Assembly: GCA_018716135.1 (NCBI GenBank)
Contig: DVKG01000001.1
Location: 17,518 to 81,517 of the forward strand
Source: Scybalosoma faecavium
Lineage (GTDB): Bacteria; Bacillota; Clostridia; Christensenellales; Christensenellaceae
Direction: 5' to 3'
DNA: 64,000 nt
Positions 37,300-45,121 of the stretch are shown here, piece by piece. How positions within the stretch are numbered: the first letter of the stretch is position 1; each line of letters opens with the position of its first letter. Under the pieces are notes generated by a model that saw nothing but the letters and a program-made list of their open reading frames with translations, was not told the origin of the DNA and made no database searches. Both the position numbers and the translations under genes were made by a program.

Positions 37300-37725
37300 T
37301 TCATCCTCCAAAAAAGCTTTTATCCTTTCGCTCAGCGCAGACAAAAAACCGTACACGACGACGGGAATGCTTATGAGCGATTATGTTCACTGTATATTTA
37401 AATTATATCACAGCTTTTCACAGATGTCAGCAGTTTTGTTATGGCATAAATCATATCGGAACGCAATTCGGCGTTTACTTTTTTTGAATTTAACAGCAAT
37501 ATAACGCAACTCAGGTAGAATTTCGCAGCTATAAATTGTATTATAAAGTCAAGAAAACCACTCCGGCGCACAAGCTCTGGCGCAGCACAAAACGCCCGAC
37601 CTGATAACGGCGGGCAGTTTTATTTTCGTATTTCCTGAAAAAACTATATTTTATCTTTCAACTTCGGCCTGTTTCTGTTATATTTTTATATATAGCTGCA
37701 TTATGTGTCGGAGGTGCTTTTAATT
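37300..37725. other. Intergenic region between ACAD-EtfA and the AEC transporter
   Basis: These 426 bases hold no protein gene that I can support. They contain AT-rich stretches, TATAAA-like sequences around 37530-37545, and a terminator-like hairpin at 37590-37627 with no gene before it, so a small RNA or leader is possible. Confidence 0.5.
37590..37627 (+). terminator. Orphan rho-independent hairpin
   Basis: GCCCG (37594-37598) pairs with CGGGC (37611-37615), followed by AGTTTTATTTT. No coding region ends upstream of it on this strand. Confidence 0.5.
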
Positions 37726-38643
37726 TTGGATTTTTCGTATATTATACAGCAGATGCTCTCTTTGTTTTTGATGATGGCGGTAGGATATATAATGTACCGC
37801 GTACATATTTTAGACGACGCAGCCAACGTCCGCTTCACCAAGCTGGTGCTCAACATATCTCTGCCTGCTCAGATATTATCGTCATTTCTCGGAAGCAGCG
37901 GCATAATCTCCAAAGGAGACGTCTTTAATATGCTGCTTCTGTCCGTAGCGATTTATTTCATATACGGAATCATAGGTTTCATATTCGTACACGCGCTGCG
38001 CGTCCCGAAAAAAGAAAAGGGCACTTACATATTCATGATGATGTTTGGCAACGTCGGCTTTATGGGTTTCCCTGTCATCGATGCGATTTTCGGCAGCGAA
38101 TATTTGATATACGCCGTTATATTCAATGTTCCGTTCTACCTTCTCGTATTTTCCATAGGCATACGCATGATGTCAGGCGGCACGGGGAAGTTCAACCCCC
38201 GCCTTTTGCTCAACATCCCGCTCATCTCGGCCGTATTGTCTATAATACTGTTTTTCCTGGATTTTAAAATGCCCGAGCTTCTTATGAATACACTGGACAC
38301 TCTGGGGAATGTGACCACGCCCGTCGCCATGATACTTCTCGGCGCTACGATAGCTTCCATGCCGTTCCGCGAGCTCTTCGACAGCTGGCGCATATACGCA
38401 TACACCGCGGTCAAGCTCATCGTGCTGCCCGCAGTCATATTCCTGCTTCTCGAAGGGCTGACCTCTCTTGGCGCATCTGTGGTCGCCGTGTTCGCCGTTC
38501 TCTCCGGAATGCCTACCGCTACAAACACAACTATGGTATCCATTGAGTATGGCGGAGACCAAAAGCTCGCAGCGAAGGGAATTTTCTTCACTACGCTGCT
38601 ATCTATGGTCACTATCCCTGTCCTAACGCTTTTACTTTCGTAA
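37726..38643 (+). CDS. AEC-family auxin efflux carrier-like transporter
   Basis: This 305-residue protein has ten hydrophobic helices with a central loop, and the motifs FTKLVLNISLPAQILSSF, GNVGFMGFPVIDAIFG, NTTMVSIEYGG, and the final helix are typical of AEC (auxin efflux carrier/malate permease-like) transporters. The ribosome binding site GGAGGTG lies at 37710-37716, so I chose the TTG at 37726 (nine-base spacing). An upstream GTG at 37705 precedes that site and would need another. The substrate is unknown, possibly an organic acid. Confidence 0.9.
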   Translation: MDFSYIIQQMLSLFLMMAVGYIMYRVHILDDAANVRFTKLVLNISLPAQILSSFLGSSGIISKGDVFNMLLLSVAIYFIYGIIGFIFVHALRVPKKEKGTYIFMMMFGNVGFMGFPVIDAIFGSEYLIYAVIFNVPFYLLVFSIGIRMMSGGTGKFNPRLLLNIPLISAVLSIILFFLDFKMPELLMNTLDTLGNVTTPVAMILLGATIASMPFRELFDSWRIYAYTAVKLIVLPAVIFLLLEGLTSLGASVVAVFAVLSGMPTATNTTMVSIEYGGDQKLAAKGIFFTTLLSMVTIPVLTLLLS

Positions 38644-38651
38644 AGACAACA

Positions 38652-38690
38652 AAAGAAAGCGGTTTGCATAAACAGCAAACCGCTTTTTTA
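38652..38690. terminator. Bidirectional terminator between the AEC gene and tRNA-His
   Basis: AAAGCGGTTTGC pairs perfectly with GCAAACCGCTTT around ATAAACA. Six T follow on the plus strand and CTTTTGTT on the minus strand. Confidence 0.9.
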
Positions 38691-38691
38691 A

Positions 38692-38769
38692 TGGGGTGAG
38701 TAGTGGGAGTCGAACCCACGACCTCCAGGGCCACAACCTGGCACTCTAACCAACTGAGCTACACCCACC
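38692..38769 (-). tRNA. tRNA-His (GTG)
   Basis: It folds as a cloverleaf on the minus strand with acceptor GTGGGTG, D arm AGTTGGTTA, anticodon loop TTGTGGC (GTG), and T loop TTCGACT. The extra 5' G that pairs with C73 is encoded, and so is CCA. It lies four bases after tRNA-Arg and is probably co-transcribed with it. Confidence 0.96.
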
Positions 38770-38773
38770 ATAT

Positions 38774-38850
38774 TGGCGCGTCTGCGGGGATTCGAACCCA
38801 GGACCTACGGCTTAGAAGGCCGTTGCTCTATCCAGCTGAGCTACAGACGC
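38774..38850 (-). tRNA. tRNA-Arg (TCT)
   Basis: It folds as a full cloverleaf on the minus strand with acceptor GCGTCTG, anticodon loop CTTCTAA (TCT, reads AGA), T loop TTCGAAT, discriminator G and encoded CCA. It is the first of a two-tRNA unit. Confidence 0.96.
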
Positions 38851-38880
38851 ATTTTACGCCGAATGTCTGACGCAGTTGTT

Positions 38881-38910
38881 ATTATATCATCATAGGCTTC
38901 GGCTTGTCAA
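38881..38910 (-). promoter_or_regulatory. Promoter of the tRNA-Arg/tRNA-His unit
   Basis: On the minus strand TTGACA (38910-38905) and TATAAT (38886-38881) are separated by 18 bases, about 30 bases upstream of the tRNA-Arg 5' end. It lies between the sigma factor stop and the tRNAs. Confidence 0.85.
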
Positions 38911-38940
38911 TAAAAATATTATCTTTTTTCGCAAAATACA

Positions 38941-39663
38941 TCATCCTGCCTGAATTTTTTCTCTCAGCTTCCCAAGGATTTTTCTCTCGCTGCGAGATAC
39001 CGACATTTGAGAAACGCCCATTTTTTCCGCTACGTCGCGCTGCGACATGCCGCGCACGTATCTATAATATATAATCATGCGCTCGTTCTCCGGCAAATCG
39101 GCTATTGCCTTGTTTAAAAAATCGCGGTTTTCAAATTTTATAAACTCGTCGTCATCTCTTCCGAGAGTATCTCTAATAGACATTCCGTCCTCATTCGTTT
39201 CCAAATCCAAAGATACTACAGACGAGCTGCGCGATATTTCCAAAAGCTCCAGCACGCGTTCTTCGCTCACGTCCATAGCCTCCGCGAGTTCCGCAGCGGT
39301 CGGATCTCCGCCGCTCATTTCCTTCCGCAGAGTTTTCAGCTTTATCAGCTCGTCAGAATCCTTACGCGAAAGCTTAACCAAACGCGATTTATCTCTAAAA
39401 TGGTTCTTAATCTCGCCTATCATGCACGGCGCGGCATAGCTCACGAATTTCACTTTCTTTTCCGGCGAAAATCGTTCTACCGCACCTACAAGCGCCATAG
39501 ACGCAACCTGCACGAGGTCGTCAAAATCCTCCCCTCGCCCTACGAATTTCTTCGCGATTATCTTGGCGAGGTAAAGATAATGATCCACTATTGCATTGCG
39601 CAGCTCCGGCGAGTGCGTTTGCATATATTTTTCAAACAGAGAATCTATCTGCCGGTCAGTCAT
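38941..39663 (-). CDS. SigB/SigF-family RNA polymerase sigma factor
   Basis: This 240-residue group 3 sigma factor has region 2 with DFDDLVQVASMALVGAVERF and YAAPCMIGEIKNHFRD. Region 3 is around residues 110-140 (PTAAELAEAMDVSEERV), and region 4 contains YYRYVRGMSQRDVAEKMGVSQMSVSRSERKIL (as separate motifs YRYVRGMSQ and VSQMSVSR). Region 2 is closer to SigB than to SigF. Placement directly after a STAS protein and an RsbW-like anti-sigma makes it the output of a partner switch. It could be the sporulation sigma-F or a stress factor; the window does not decide. Confidence 0.88.
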   Translation of the reverse strand: MTDRQIDSLFEKYMQTHSPELRNAIVDHYLYLAKIIAKKFVGRGEDFDDLVQVASMALVGAVERFSPEKKVKFVSYAAPCMIGEIKNHFRDKSRLVKLSRKDSDELIKLKTLRKEMSGGDPTAAELAEAMDVSEERVLELLEISRSSSVVSLDLETNEDGMSIRDTLGRDDDEFIKFENRDFLNKAIADLPENERMIIYYRYVRGMSQRDVAEKMGVSQMSVSRSERKILGKLREKIQAG

Positions 39664-39690
39664 ATTTCTTATCCTTTGTATCTTCCGCCG

Positions 39691-40071
39691 TCATGTCAGC
39701 GCCGCAAAGCTCATGCTTACACTTTTGAATAATCCCTTTGCATCTCTAGCTATCCCACTGTTAACCGTCATTCCTGCGATCATCATCCGGGATATTTCAA
39801 ATGTGATTTCATCCAGCCTCTCACTGCCGTATTCGCAGTCCTCAGCCGTTATCTCCACATCCATTCCGTGCTCATGAATATACACGTCCACCTTCAGCTT
39901 TCCGCTTTCTACGCCGGAGAGCAACAGCACGCACGCTTCGTTTATCGCGCTTTTGACGTCCTCTATATCCTCCACATGCATATCAGTCCGAGCCGCCACG
40001 CCGGATATAAAAAGCCGAAGCGCCAGCACATAATCGCTTTTCGCCGGAAGAGTAAGACTCATGCTGTCCAT
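39691..40071 (-). CDS. RsbW/SpoIIAB-like anti-sigma factor with degenerate ATP site
   Basis: This 126-residue protein has an N-terminal half that is clearly RsbW-like (LPAKSDYVLALRLFISG, then EDIEDVKSAINEAC). The kinase motifs of the family are not there. The Asn two to three residues after EAC, needed for Mg binding, is replaced (NEACVLLL). The Asp-x-Gly G1 box reads AEDCEYG, and the GLGL-type G2 box near the C-terminus is missing. It may bind the sigma factor without phosphorylating the STAS partner. I chose the ATG at 40071, nine bases after GGAGG; a GTG at 40077 overlaps the STAS stop. Confidence 0.8.
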   Translation of the reverse strand: MDSMSLTLPAKSDYVLALRLFISGVAARTDMHVEDIEDVKSAINEACVLLLSGVESGKLKVDVYIHEHGMDVEITAEDCEYGSERLDEITFEISRMMIAGMTVNSGIARDAKGLFKSVSMSFAALT

Positions 40072-40073
40072 CT

Positions 40074-40376
40074 TCACTCAGCCTCCTTGAGTTCAAATAT
40101 CAAGTCTAAATTAGTCAATTTAAACACGCGGAATATATACGGCGGCAAATTCAAAAAGCGCACTTTATATCCCGCTTTCGCATTCTCGCACAGCGTCGAG
40201 ACCAGCGTGCCTATTCCTGTGGAATCAATAAAAGAAACAGACGAGAAATCCACGTCAACTTCCGCTCCCTCAAGACCCATCATAGTCTGTTTGAACTGAG
40301 ATATATTGTAGATGTCTATGTCGCCTTCCAGAGCCAGCGTCCATTTCCCATCGGCGAATGACTTATCTTTCAGCAT
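40074..40376 (-). CDS. STAS-domain anti-anti-sigma factor (RsbV/SpoIIAA type)
   Basis: This 100-residue single STAS domain has LALEGDIDIYNISQF near the start and FIDSTGIGTLVS near residue 50, which holds the Ser normally phosphorylated by the anti-sigma kinase. In known switches the unphosphorylated form binds the anti-sigma and frees the sigma factor. It overlaps or abuts the anti-sigma gene and follows the HAD phosphatase gene by 16 bases, with GGGAGGG upstream. Confidence 0.9.
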   Translation of the reverse strand: MLKDKSFADGKWTLALEGDIDIYNISQFKQTMMGLEGAEVDVDFSSVSFIDSTGIGTLVSTLCENAKAGYKVRFLNLPPYIFRVFKLTNLDLIFELKEAE

Positions 40377-40392
40377 AGTTAGTCCCTCCCTG

Positions 40393-41058
40393 TCAGATTT
40401 TCGTTCTCGCGAGCAGCTCGCGCATGAGCTCTTTCATATCGCTTACATACGCATCTGCCTCTGCTTCAAGCAGCTCCGCGCGGTCGCCATAGCCCCACAA
40501 GACTCCTATCGAGGCGCCGCCTGCATTTTTTCCCGTAAGGACGTCTCCCGCGCTGTCCCCGACCATTACGGTCTCCCACGCGGAGATTCCTATTCTGTCA
40601 GCCACATCCTGCACTACCCATCCGTCCGGCTTGGGACGCAGCATGTCTTCAAAAGCATATATGCAATCCGTCATATCCGCCAGACCGGTCTTTTCTGCGA
40701 AGACTTTTGTTACATCCCGCGGTTTCATCGTAGCCACAGCAGTATAAACTCCGGCCTTGCGCAATTCCGGCAGCAGTTCCGCCGCTCCGGGATAAAGGCC
40801 GCTGGAGCCGCCCGTCTCCCGCACGTATATCGCACGATACTCTGCCTCATCTTCAGACGCATCCGCTTCTATGCCGTACAGATCGTACAGCCGCGACAGC
40901 AGCTTCCTCGCCCCGCCTCCGACGCATCTGCGAACAACATCGTCAGTGACGTCAAAATCTCCGTATTTCGACATAAATTCGCGGCAGCTTTTTGAAATAT
41001 CAGATATTGTATCCGCCAGAGTTCCATCCAGATCAAATATAACTGCTTTTACGCTCAT
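40393..41058 (-). CDS. HAD-superfamily phosphatase (phosphoglycolate phosphatase-like)
   Basis: This 221-residue protein has motif I FDLDGTLADT, a four-helix cap, motif II in VATMKPRD (T), motif III K in RPKPDGW, and motif IV VMVGDSAGDV. The length and motifs fit the Gph/PGP branch; the substrate is not certain. It is the first gene before the STAS-anti-sigma-sigma genes and probably shares their promoter. A regulatory link to the switch is possible but is only suggested by position. Confidence 0.85.
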   Translation of the reverse strand: MSVKAVIFDLDGTLADTISDISKSCREFMSKYGDFDVTDDVVRRCVGGGARKLLSRLYDLYGIEADASEDEAEYRAIYVRETGGSSGLYPGAAELLPELRKAGVYTAVATMKPRDVTKVFAEKTGLADMTDCIYAFEDMLRPKPDGWVVQDVADRIGISAWETVMVGDSAGDVLTGKNAGGASIGVLWGYGDRAELLEAEADAYVSDMKELMRELLARTKI

Positions 41059-41090
41059 TCCGTCTCCTCACATATGCCTTCTTGATTTTA

Positions 41091-41119
41091 ATAATAACAA
41101 ATGAGTATGTATTTTGCAA
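41091..41119 (-). promoter_or_regulatory. Probable promoter of the HAD-STAS-anti-sigma-sigma operon
   Basis: On the minus strand TTGCAA (41119-41114) and TATTAT (41096-41091) are 17 bases apart and about 33 bases before the HAD ATG. Confidence 0.5.
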
Positions 41120-41151
41120 GAAAAACAATGTTTTTACGGTAAATTGGCATA

Positions 41152-41185
41152 AAGAACTATTTAGAAAAAAATCTAAATAGTTCTT
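41152..41185. promoter_or_regulatory. SdpR operator 1: 14-base-pair inverted repeat
   Basis: AAGAACTATTTAGA and TCTAAATAGTTCTT are perfect inverted repeats separated by six A. The right arm runs into the -35 TTGACA of the sdpRI promoter. Confidence 0.8.
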
Positions 41186-41212
41186 GACATTTGATGCTTC
41201 ATCACATATAAT
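41184..41212 (+). promoter_or_regulatory. Consensus promoter of sdpR-sdpI
   Basis: TTGACA (41184-41189) and TATAAT (41207-41212) match the consensus at all twelve positions, with a 17-base spacer. Confidence 0.92.
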
Positions 41213-41239
41213 CTATTTAGAAAAAATTCTAAATAGATT
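41210..41239. promoter_or_regulatory. SdpR operator 2: 13-base-pair inverted repeat
   Basis: AATCTATTTAGAA and TTCTAAATAGATT are perfect inverted repeats with an AAAA spacer. It overlaps the -10 and the start site and shares the core CTATTTAGA with operator 1, so bound repressor would block the polymerase. Confidence 0.8.
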
Positions 41240-41253
41240 GCCGGAGGTGCATT

Positions 41254-41523
41254 TTGAGTTTTGCCAAAACCTTCAAAGCGTTGTCCGACCACGTCCGACG
41301 CGACATACTCGTACTTCTGCGAAAGCAAGGCCGCATGTCCGCCGGAGACATAGCCGCTCATTTCGACCTGACTTCCGCGACGATATCCTATCATCTCTCT
41401 CAGCTGAAAAAAGCTGACCTCATATTTGAGAACAAAGAAAAGAACTTCGTCTACTATGAGCTGAACGCCAGCGTAGTCCAGGAAGCTATGCTCTGGCTTT
41501 CTGAGCTCATCGACAAACAATGA
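41254..41523 (+). CDS. sdpR: ArsR-family repressor SdpR
   Basis: This 89-residue winged-helix repressor has FKALSDHVRRDILVLLR, then DLTSATISYHLSQLKKA (recognition helix) and NFVYYELN, closely following Bacillus subtilis SdpR. It starts at TTG (41254) after GGAGGTG. No metal-binding cysteines are present, as in SdpR. It probably represses its own promoter through the two flanking palindromes, and SdpI may sequester it at the membrane when toxin is present, as known in B. subtilis. Confidence 0.92.
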   Translation: MSFAKTFKALSDHVRRDILVLLRKQGRMSAGDIAAHFDLTSATISYHLSQLKKADLIFENKEKNFVYYELNASVVQEAMLWLSELIDKQ

Positions 41524-41539
41524 CAAAAGGAGGCTTCAC

Positions 41540-42154
41540 ATGTCACGCAAATCTTATTATGTGCTCAGCAGCTTAGTATGTCTTATGCCTATTCTGCTCG
41601 GTGTTCTCCACTACTCCGCTCTGCCTGAAAACATGCCGATACACTGGGACGTCTCCGGATCTCCTGACAATTTCGCCGCGAAGCCCTTTGTCGTATACGG
41701 AATCCCCGCTGCGATGACGGTTTTTAACATTATTCTAAATGCGCTGACGGACTGCCGCAGGGGCTGCCCCGCCTCTATGCGCGCAATTCTCGGCTGGGTA
41801 CTTCCCGTGATGACGATAATACTCTACACAACGACAATATACTACGCTCTTGGATTCGGAATTAAGATAGAAGTTGTCGTACCTGTAATAGTAGGGATAC
41901 TTCTCGTAGCGATAGGTAATTACCTCCCAAAAGTAAAAGCCAATCCCTCCTTCGGCATCCTCACGCTCCGTTCACGCTGCAGTTCAGAAAACCGGCGTAA
42001 AATAAACCGCTTCGGCGGATTTGCATTCGTGGCTGGCGGGCTTCTCATGATATTATTCGCTCTGCTGCATCTGCCATATATTGCGCTCGCAGCTCTTTTG
42101 CTCTCGGCTATCTCTCCGCTGGTCTATTCCTTGATTTTGAAACAGCGTGCATAG
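41540..42154 (+). CDS. sdpI: SdpI-family immunity/signal membrane protein
   Basis: This 204-residue protein has a DUF1648 N-terminal part (YSALPENMPIHWDVSGSPDNFA) and the SdpI-type helices with GNYLPKVKANPSFGILT, plus about six membrane segments in all. In B. subtilis SdpI protects against the SdpC toxin and relays its presence by binding SdpR. No sdpABC genes are in the window, so here it may answer foreign toxins or other envelope stress. It lies 16 bases after sdpR. Confidence 0.92.
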   Translation: MSRKSYYVLSSLVCLMPILLGVLHYSALPENMPIHWDVSGSPDNFAAKPFVVYGIPAAMTVFNIILNALTDCRRGCPASMRAILGWVLPVMTIILYTTTIYYALGFGIKIEVVVPVIVGILLVAIGNYLPKVKANPSFGILTLRSRCSSENRRKINRFGGFAFVAGGLLMILFALLHLPYIALAALLLSAISPLVYSLILKQRA

Positions 42155-42193
42155 CTCGCGTCTGAAATCAAACTCAAATAATTTCGCATATAA

Positions 42194-42232
42194 AGAGACG
42201 CCCTCGAACGGGAGGGCGTCTGAAATTTTTTT
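42194..42232. terminator. Bidirectional terminator between sdpI and dapL
   Basis: AGACGCCCT pairs with AGGGCGTCT around CGAACGGG. Seven T follow on the plus strand and CTTTAT on the minus strand. Confidence 0.85.
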
Positions 42233-42244
42233 GTTAATTTTTGT

Positions 42245-43474
42245 TTAGAGTTTAAGATCGGCAAGCTTCTGAATGGCAGCTCTTGTGTTTTCTTCGGTAT
42301 TGAAAGCCGTAAGGCGGAAATACCCCTCGCCTGCGACGCCAAACCCTGCGCCGGGAGTGCCGACCACGCCGGCCTCGCTCAGCAGCTTGTCGAAGAAATC
42401 CCATGAGCTTGCGACAGGAGTCTTGAGCCAGATGTACGGAGAATCTACGCCGCCGTAAGCCTCCAGCCCCAGATTAGCCAGACCTTCTTTAATTATCTTT
42501 GCGTTGTTTAGATAATATGCTATAGTCTCGTCTACCTGCGCCTTGCCCTCGGGGGAAAATACGGCTTCTGCCGCACGCTGCACGATATAGGACACTCCGT
42601 TGAACTTCGTCGTATGTCTGCGGTTCCAGAGAGGGGCGAGCTTTACGGGCTTTCCGGAAGAATCTCTGCCCTCCAGCTCTTTGGGCACTATAGTATACGC
42701 GCAGCGCGTCCCCGTGAATCCGGCCGTCTTAGAGAATGAACGGAACTCAATCGCGCATGTACGCGCTCCGTCCACCTCATATATGCTGTGCGGCACATCC
42801 GGACTCGTGATGAATCTCTCATACGCTCCGTCAAAAAGTATAAGAGAGCCGTTTTTATTCGCCCAATCGACATACACTTTGAGCTGAGATTTTGTCAAAG
42901 TCGTACCTGTCGGGTTGTTCGGGCAGCAGAGATACAATACGTCTACATCGTCGGAAGGAACGTCAGGCACAAAGCCGTTCGCAGCATCTGTGACGAGATA
43001 TGTCAAACCGTCAAATCTGCCCGTACCGGGGTTGAACTCTCCCGTGCGGCCTGCCATTACGTTAGTATCTACATAAACAGGATATACAGGATCGGTGATC
43101 GCAACCTTATTGTCGCTTCCGAGTATGTCACCTATGTTTCCGGTGTCGCACTTCGAGCCGTCCGATACGAACACTTCGTCAGCGTCTATTTTTACGCCTC
43201 GCTCTGCATATTCGCCCGCGATGGCATTTCTGAGGAAATCATATCCCTGCTCCGGGCCGTACCCGCGGAAGCCGGCGCGCACGCTCATTTCCTCAACAGC
43301 CGCTTCCATAGCCTTGATAACGGCCGGCGCGAGAGGACGTGTGACGTCGCCGATGCCGAGGCGGATCAGTTCCTTGTCGGGGTTCTGCGCTGTATACGCA
43401 TCTACTCGGCGGGCAATCTCAGAGAAAAGATAGCTTCCCTGGAGTTTTCCGTAATTATCGTTAACTTTAATCAT
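42245..43474 (-). CDS. dapL: LL-diaminopimelate aminotransferase
   Basis: This 409-residue PLP enzyme makes LL-diaminopimelate directly from tetrahydrodipicolinate for lysine and peptidoglycan. It starts MIKVNDNYGKL, with IRLGIGDVTRPL, GYGPEQGYDFLR, CPNNPTGT, and the PLP lysine in SFSKTAGFTGTRC. I chose the ATG at 43474 because GGAGGCT lies at a normal distance; the extra six residues of the longer frame overlap that site. It is a single gene. Confidence 0.97.
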   Translation of the reverse strand: MIKVNDNYGKLQGSYLFSEIARRVDAYTAQNPDKELIRLGIGDVTRPLAPAVIKAMEAAVEEMSVRAGFRGYGPEQGYDFLRNAIAGEYAERGVKIDADEVFVSDGSKCDTGNIGDILGSDNKVAITDPVYPVYVDTNVMAGRTGEFNPGTGRFDGLTYLVTDAANGFVPDVPSDDVDVLYLCCPNNPTGTTLTKSQLKVYVDWANKNGSLILFDGAYERFITSPDVPHSIYEVDGARTCAIEFRSFSKTAGFTGTRCAYTIVPKELEGRDSSGKPVKLAPLWNRRHTTKFNGVSYIVQRAAEAVFSPEGKAQVDETIAYYLNNAKIIKEGLANLGLEAYGGVDSPYIWLKTPVASSWDFFDKLLSEAGVVGTPGAGFGVAGEGYFRLTAFNTEENTRAAIQKLADLKL

Positions 43475-43610
43475 ATTCTGTTCAGCCTCCATATCGTCGC
43501 TTTTGCGATCTAAACTTTTATTAGTTAATATAATAAATCATTTGACGCGGCGATACAAGAGTATTTTTTAATAGTACTAATATATAGTTAGCTGCGTTTT
43601 TACCGTCGTT

Positions 43611-44240
43611 TCAGCTTTTTGGTATAGATATGCGAACGCCGGCGGAAAATTCCTGCGGTCTGAGATCCTGATTCGCGCGCAGGAGCTCAGCCATGCTCAC
43701 GCCGAACTTTCCGGCAATAGTGCTCAAGTTCTCCCCTTCCGATATGAGATATCCGCGCGTAACCCGTCTGCCGTCCAATACGCGAAGTCTTTCCCCCGGT
43801 TTTAAAGAAAACACATCGAGCCCCGGGTTCAGCTCCCTTAGCTCTTTAACGCTCATATCATATATTCTCAATATATCCGAAAGCCTCTGCCTCTGCCCTA
43901 CTTTTACGGTATACACTCTGACTCCGCTCGGTATTATTATCATTTGCCCCGCCACGCATTCCCTTGCGTCCAAATACGGATTAGCTTTCAGCAATCTGCT
44001 CAGGCTGACTCCAAAACGCGCCGCGACATCGGGCAGCGTGTCCCCGCTTCGCATTTTATAAAAACTCCCCTTTGGGCATCCCCCGCACGCAGGCAGCGTA
44101 AGAGCTGTCCCGCGACGTATTTCGCCCTCTGACGCATAAGGATTCAGCTTTCTCAATTCATCTTCGCTTACGTTCATGTCCTCCGCTATCGCTGCCAAAC
44201 TGCGGTTTTTCTCGCATACATAAGTAACGGTATGTTCCAT
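43611..44240 (-). CDS. Four-LysM protein without signal peptide
   Basis: This 209-residue protein has four LysM motifs: residues 3-50 (TYVCEKNRSLAAIAEDMNV), 60-105 (MRSGDTLPDVAARFGVS), 110-155 (VKVGQRQRLSDILRIYDM), and 165-208 (EGENLSTIAGKFGVS). It has no signal peptide or membrane helix. LysM proteins made inside the cell of spore-formers usually bind cortex or coat precursors (SafA is the known example), so a spore coat or cortex role is inferred. Confidence 0.85.
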   Translation of the reverse strand: MEHTVTYVCEKNRSLAAIAEDMNVSEDELRKLNPYASEGEIRRGTALTLPACGGCPKGSFYKMRSGDTLPDVAARFGVSLSRLLKANPYLDARECVAGQMIIIPSGVRVYTVKVGQRQRLSDILRIYDMSVKELRELNPGLDVFSLKPGERLRVLDGRRVTRGYLISEGENLSTIAGKFGVSMAELLRANQDLRPQEFSAGVRISIPKS

Positions 44241-44372
44241 ATTTTCACTTCCTCATTTTTAAAATTTCACTGATTTGCACAGTTCATCATTATATATATG
44301 CGCGCGCATACCGGTGTTATTACTGCATATTTTGTCGATAAAGACATTTTTCTGCAGTTTTTGTTTTTTGTA

Positions 44373-44402
44373 TTGAAAGAACTCCGCCTGTAATGATATA
44401 AT
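44373..44402 (+). promoter_or_regulatory. Promoter of rubrerythrin gene
   Basis: TTGAAA (44373-44378) and TATAAT (44397-44402) are 18 bases apart, giving a 5' leader of about 140 bases. The 44241-44553 gap holds this promoter and no gene that I can see. Confidence 0.7.
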
Positions 44403-44553
44403 ATTCAATCGTAAGCTGTTGAGTCTCAAATTTTTTTTGAAAAACTGTTTAGAGACGACTCTACGGCGTTATATATATCTCGAGGAAATACTAATGCCGC
44501 CGAATACGCGGCAGACAAATACAAACATAAGTAAAACATGGAGGATACTATTA

Positions 44554-45099
44554 ATGAAGAAATTTGTATGTACAATCTGCGGTTACACAGTTATGGCTGA
44601 CGAAGCTCCGGCTCAGTGCCCCGTATGCAAAGCAGGCGCTTCTAAATTCATGGAAGTAAAAGAAGGCGAAAAGGAATACGCTTGCGAGCACGTAGTAGGC
44701 AACATCGAAGGCATCGAAGCTGACGTAGTAGAAGGTCTGCGCGAGAACTTCAACGGCGAGTGCTCCGAGGTCGGTATGTATCTGGCTATGAGCCGCGTCG
44801 CTGAGCGCGAGGGTTATCCTGAAATCGCCGAGGCTTTCAAGCGTTATGCTTTCGAAGAGGCTGAGCACGCTGCTAAATTCGCAGAGCTTCTCGGCGAAGT
44901 TGTAACAGATTCTACAAAGAAGAACCTCGAGATGCGCGCTGACGCTGAGCACGGCGCATGCGCAGGCAAGCTCGCTCTTGCTAAGAGAGCTAAAGAGCTG
45001 AACTACGACGCTATCCACGACACAGTTCACGAGATGGCTAAGGACGAAGCTCGCCACGGCCGCGGATTCGACGGTCTGCTCAAGAGATATTTCGGCTAA
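44554..45099 (+). CDS. Reverse rubrerythrin
   Basis: This 181-residue peroxide-detoxifying protein has an N-terminal rubredoxin domain (CTICGY near 5, CPVCKA near 22) and a C-terminal ferritin-like diiron domain (EVGMYLAMSRVAE, EEAEHAAKF, AEHGACAG, KDEARHGRGF). Domain order is reversed compared with classical rubrerythrin. It reduces hydrogen peroxide with electrons from NADH via a partner oxidoreductase. Codon use is strongly biased, suggesting high expression. GGAGG lies before the ATG at 44554; an upstream frame lacks support. Its own promoter and terminators surround it. Confidence 0.95.
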   Translation: MKKFVCTICGYTVMADEAPAQCPVCKAGASKFMEVKEGEKEYACEHVVGNIEGIEADVVEGLRENFNGECSEVGMYLAMSRVAEREGYPEIAEAFKRYAFEEAEHAAKFAELLGEVVTDSTKKNLEMRADAEHGACAGKLALAKRAKELNYDAIHDTVHEMAKDEARHGRGFDGLLKRYFG

Positions 45100-45121
45100 T
45101 TCTCAAATTTCTTATAAACGT

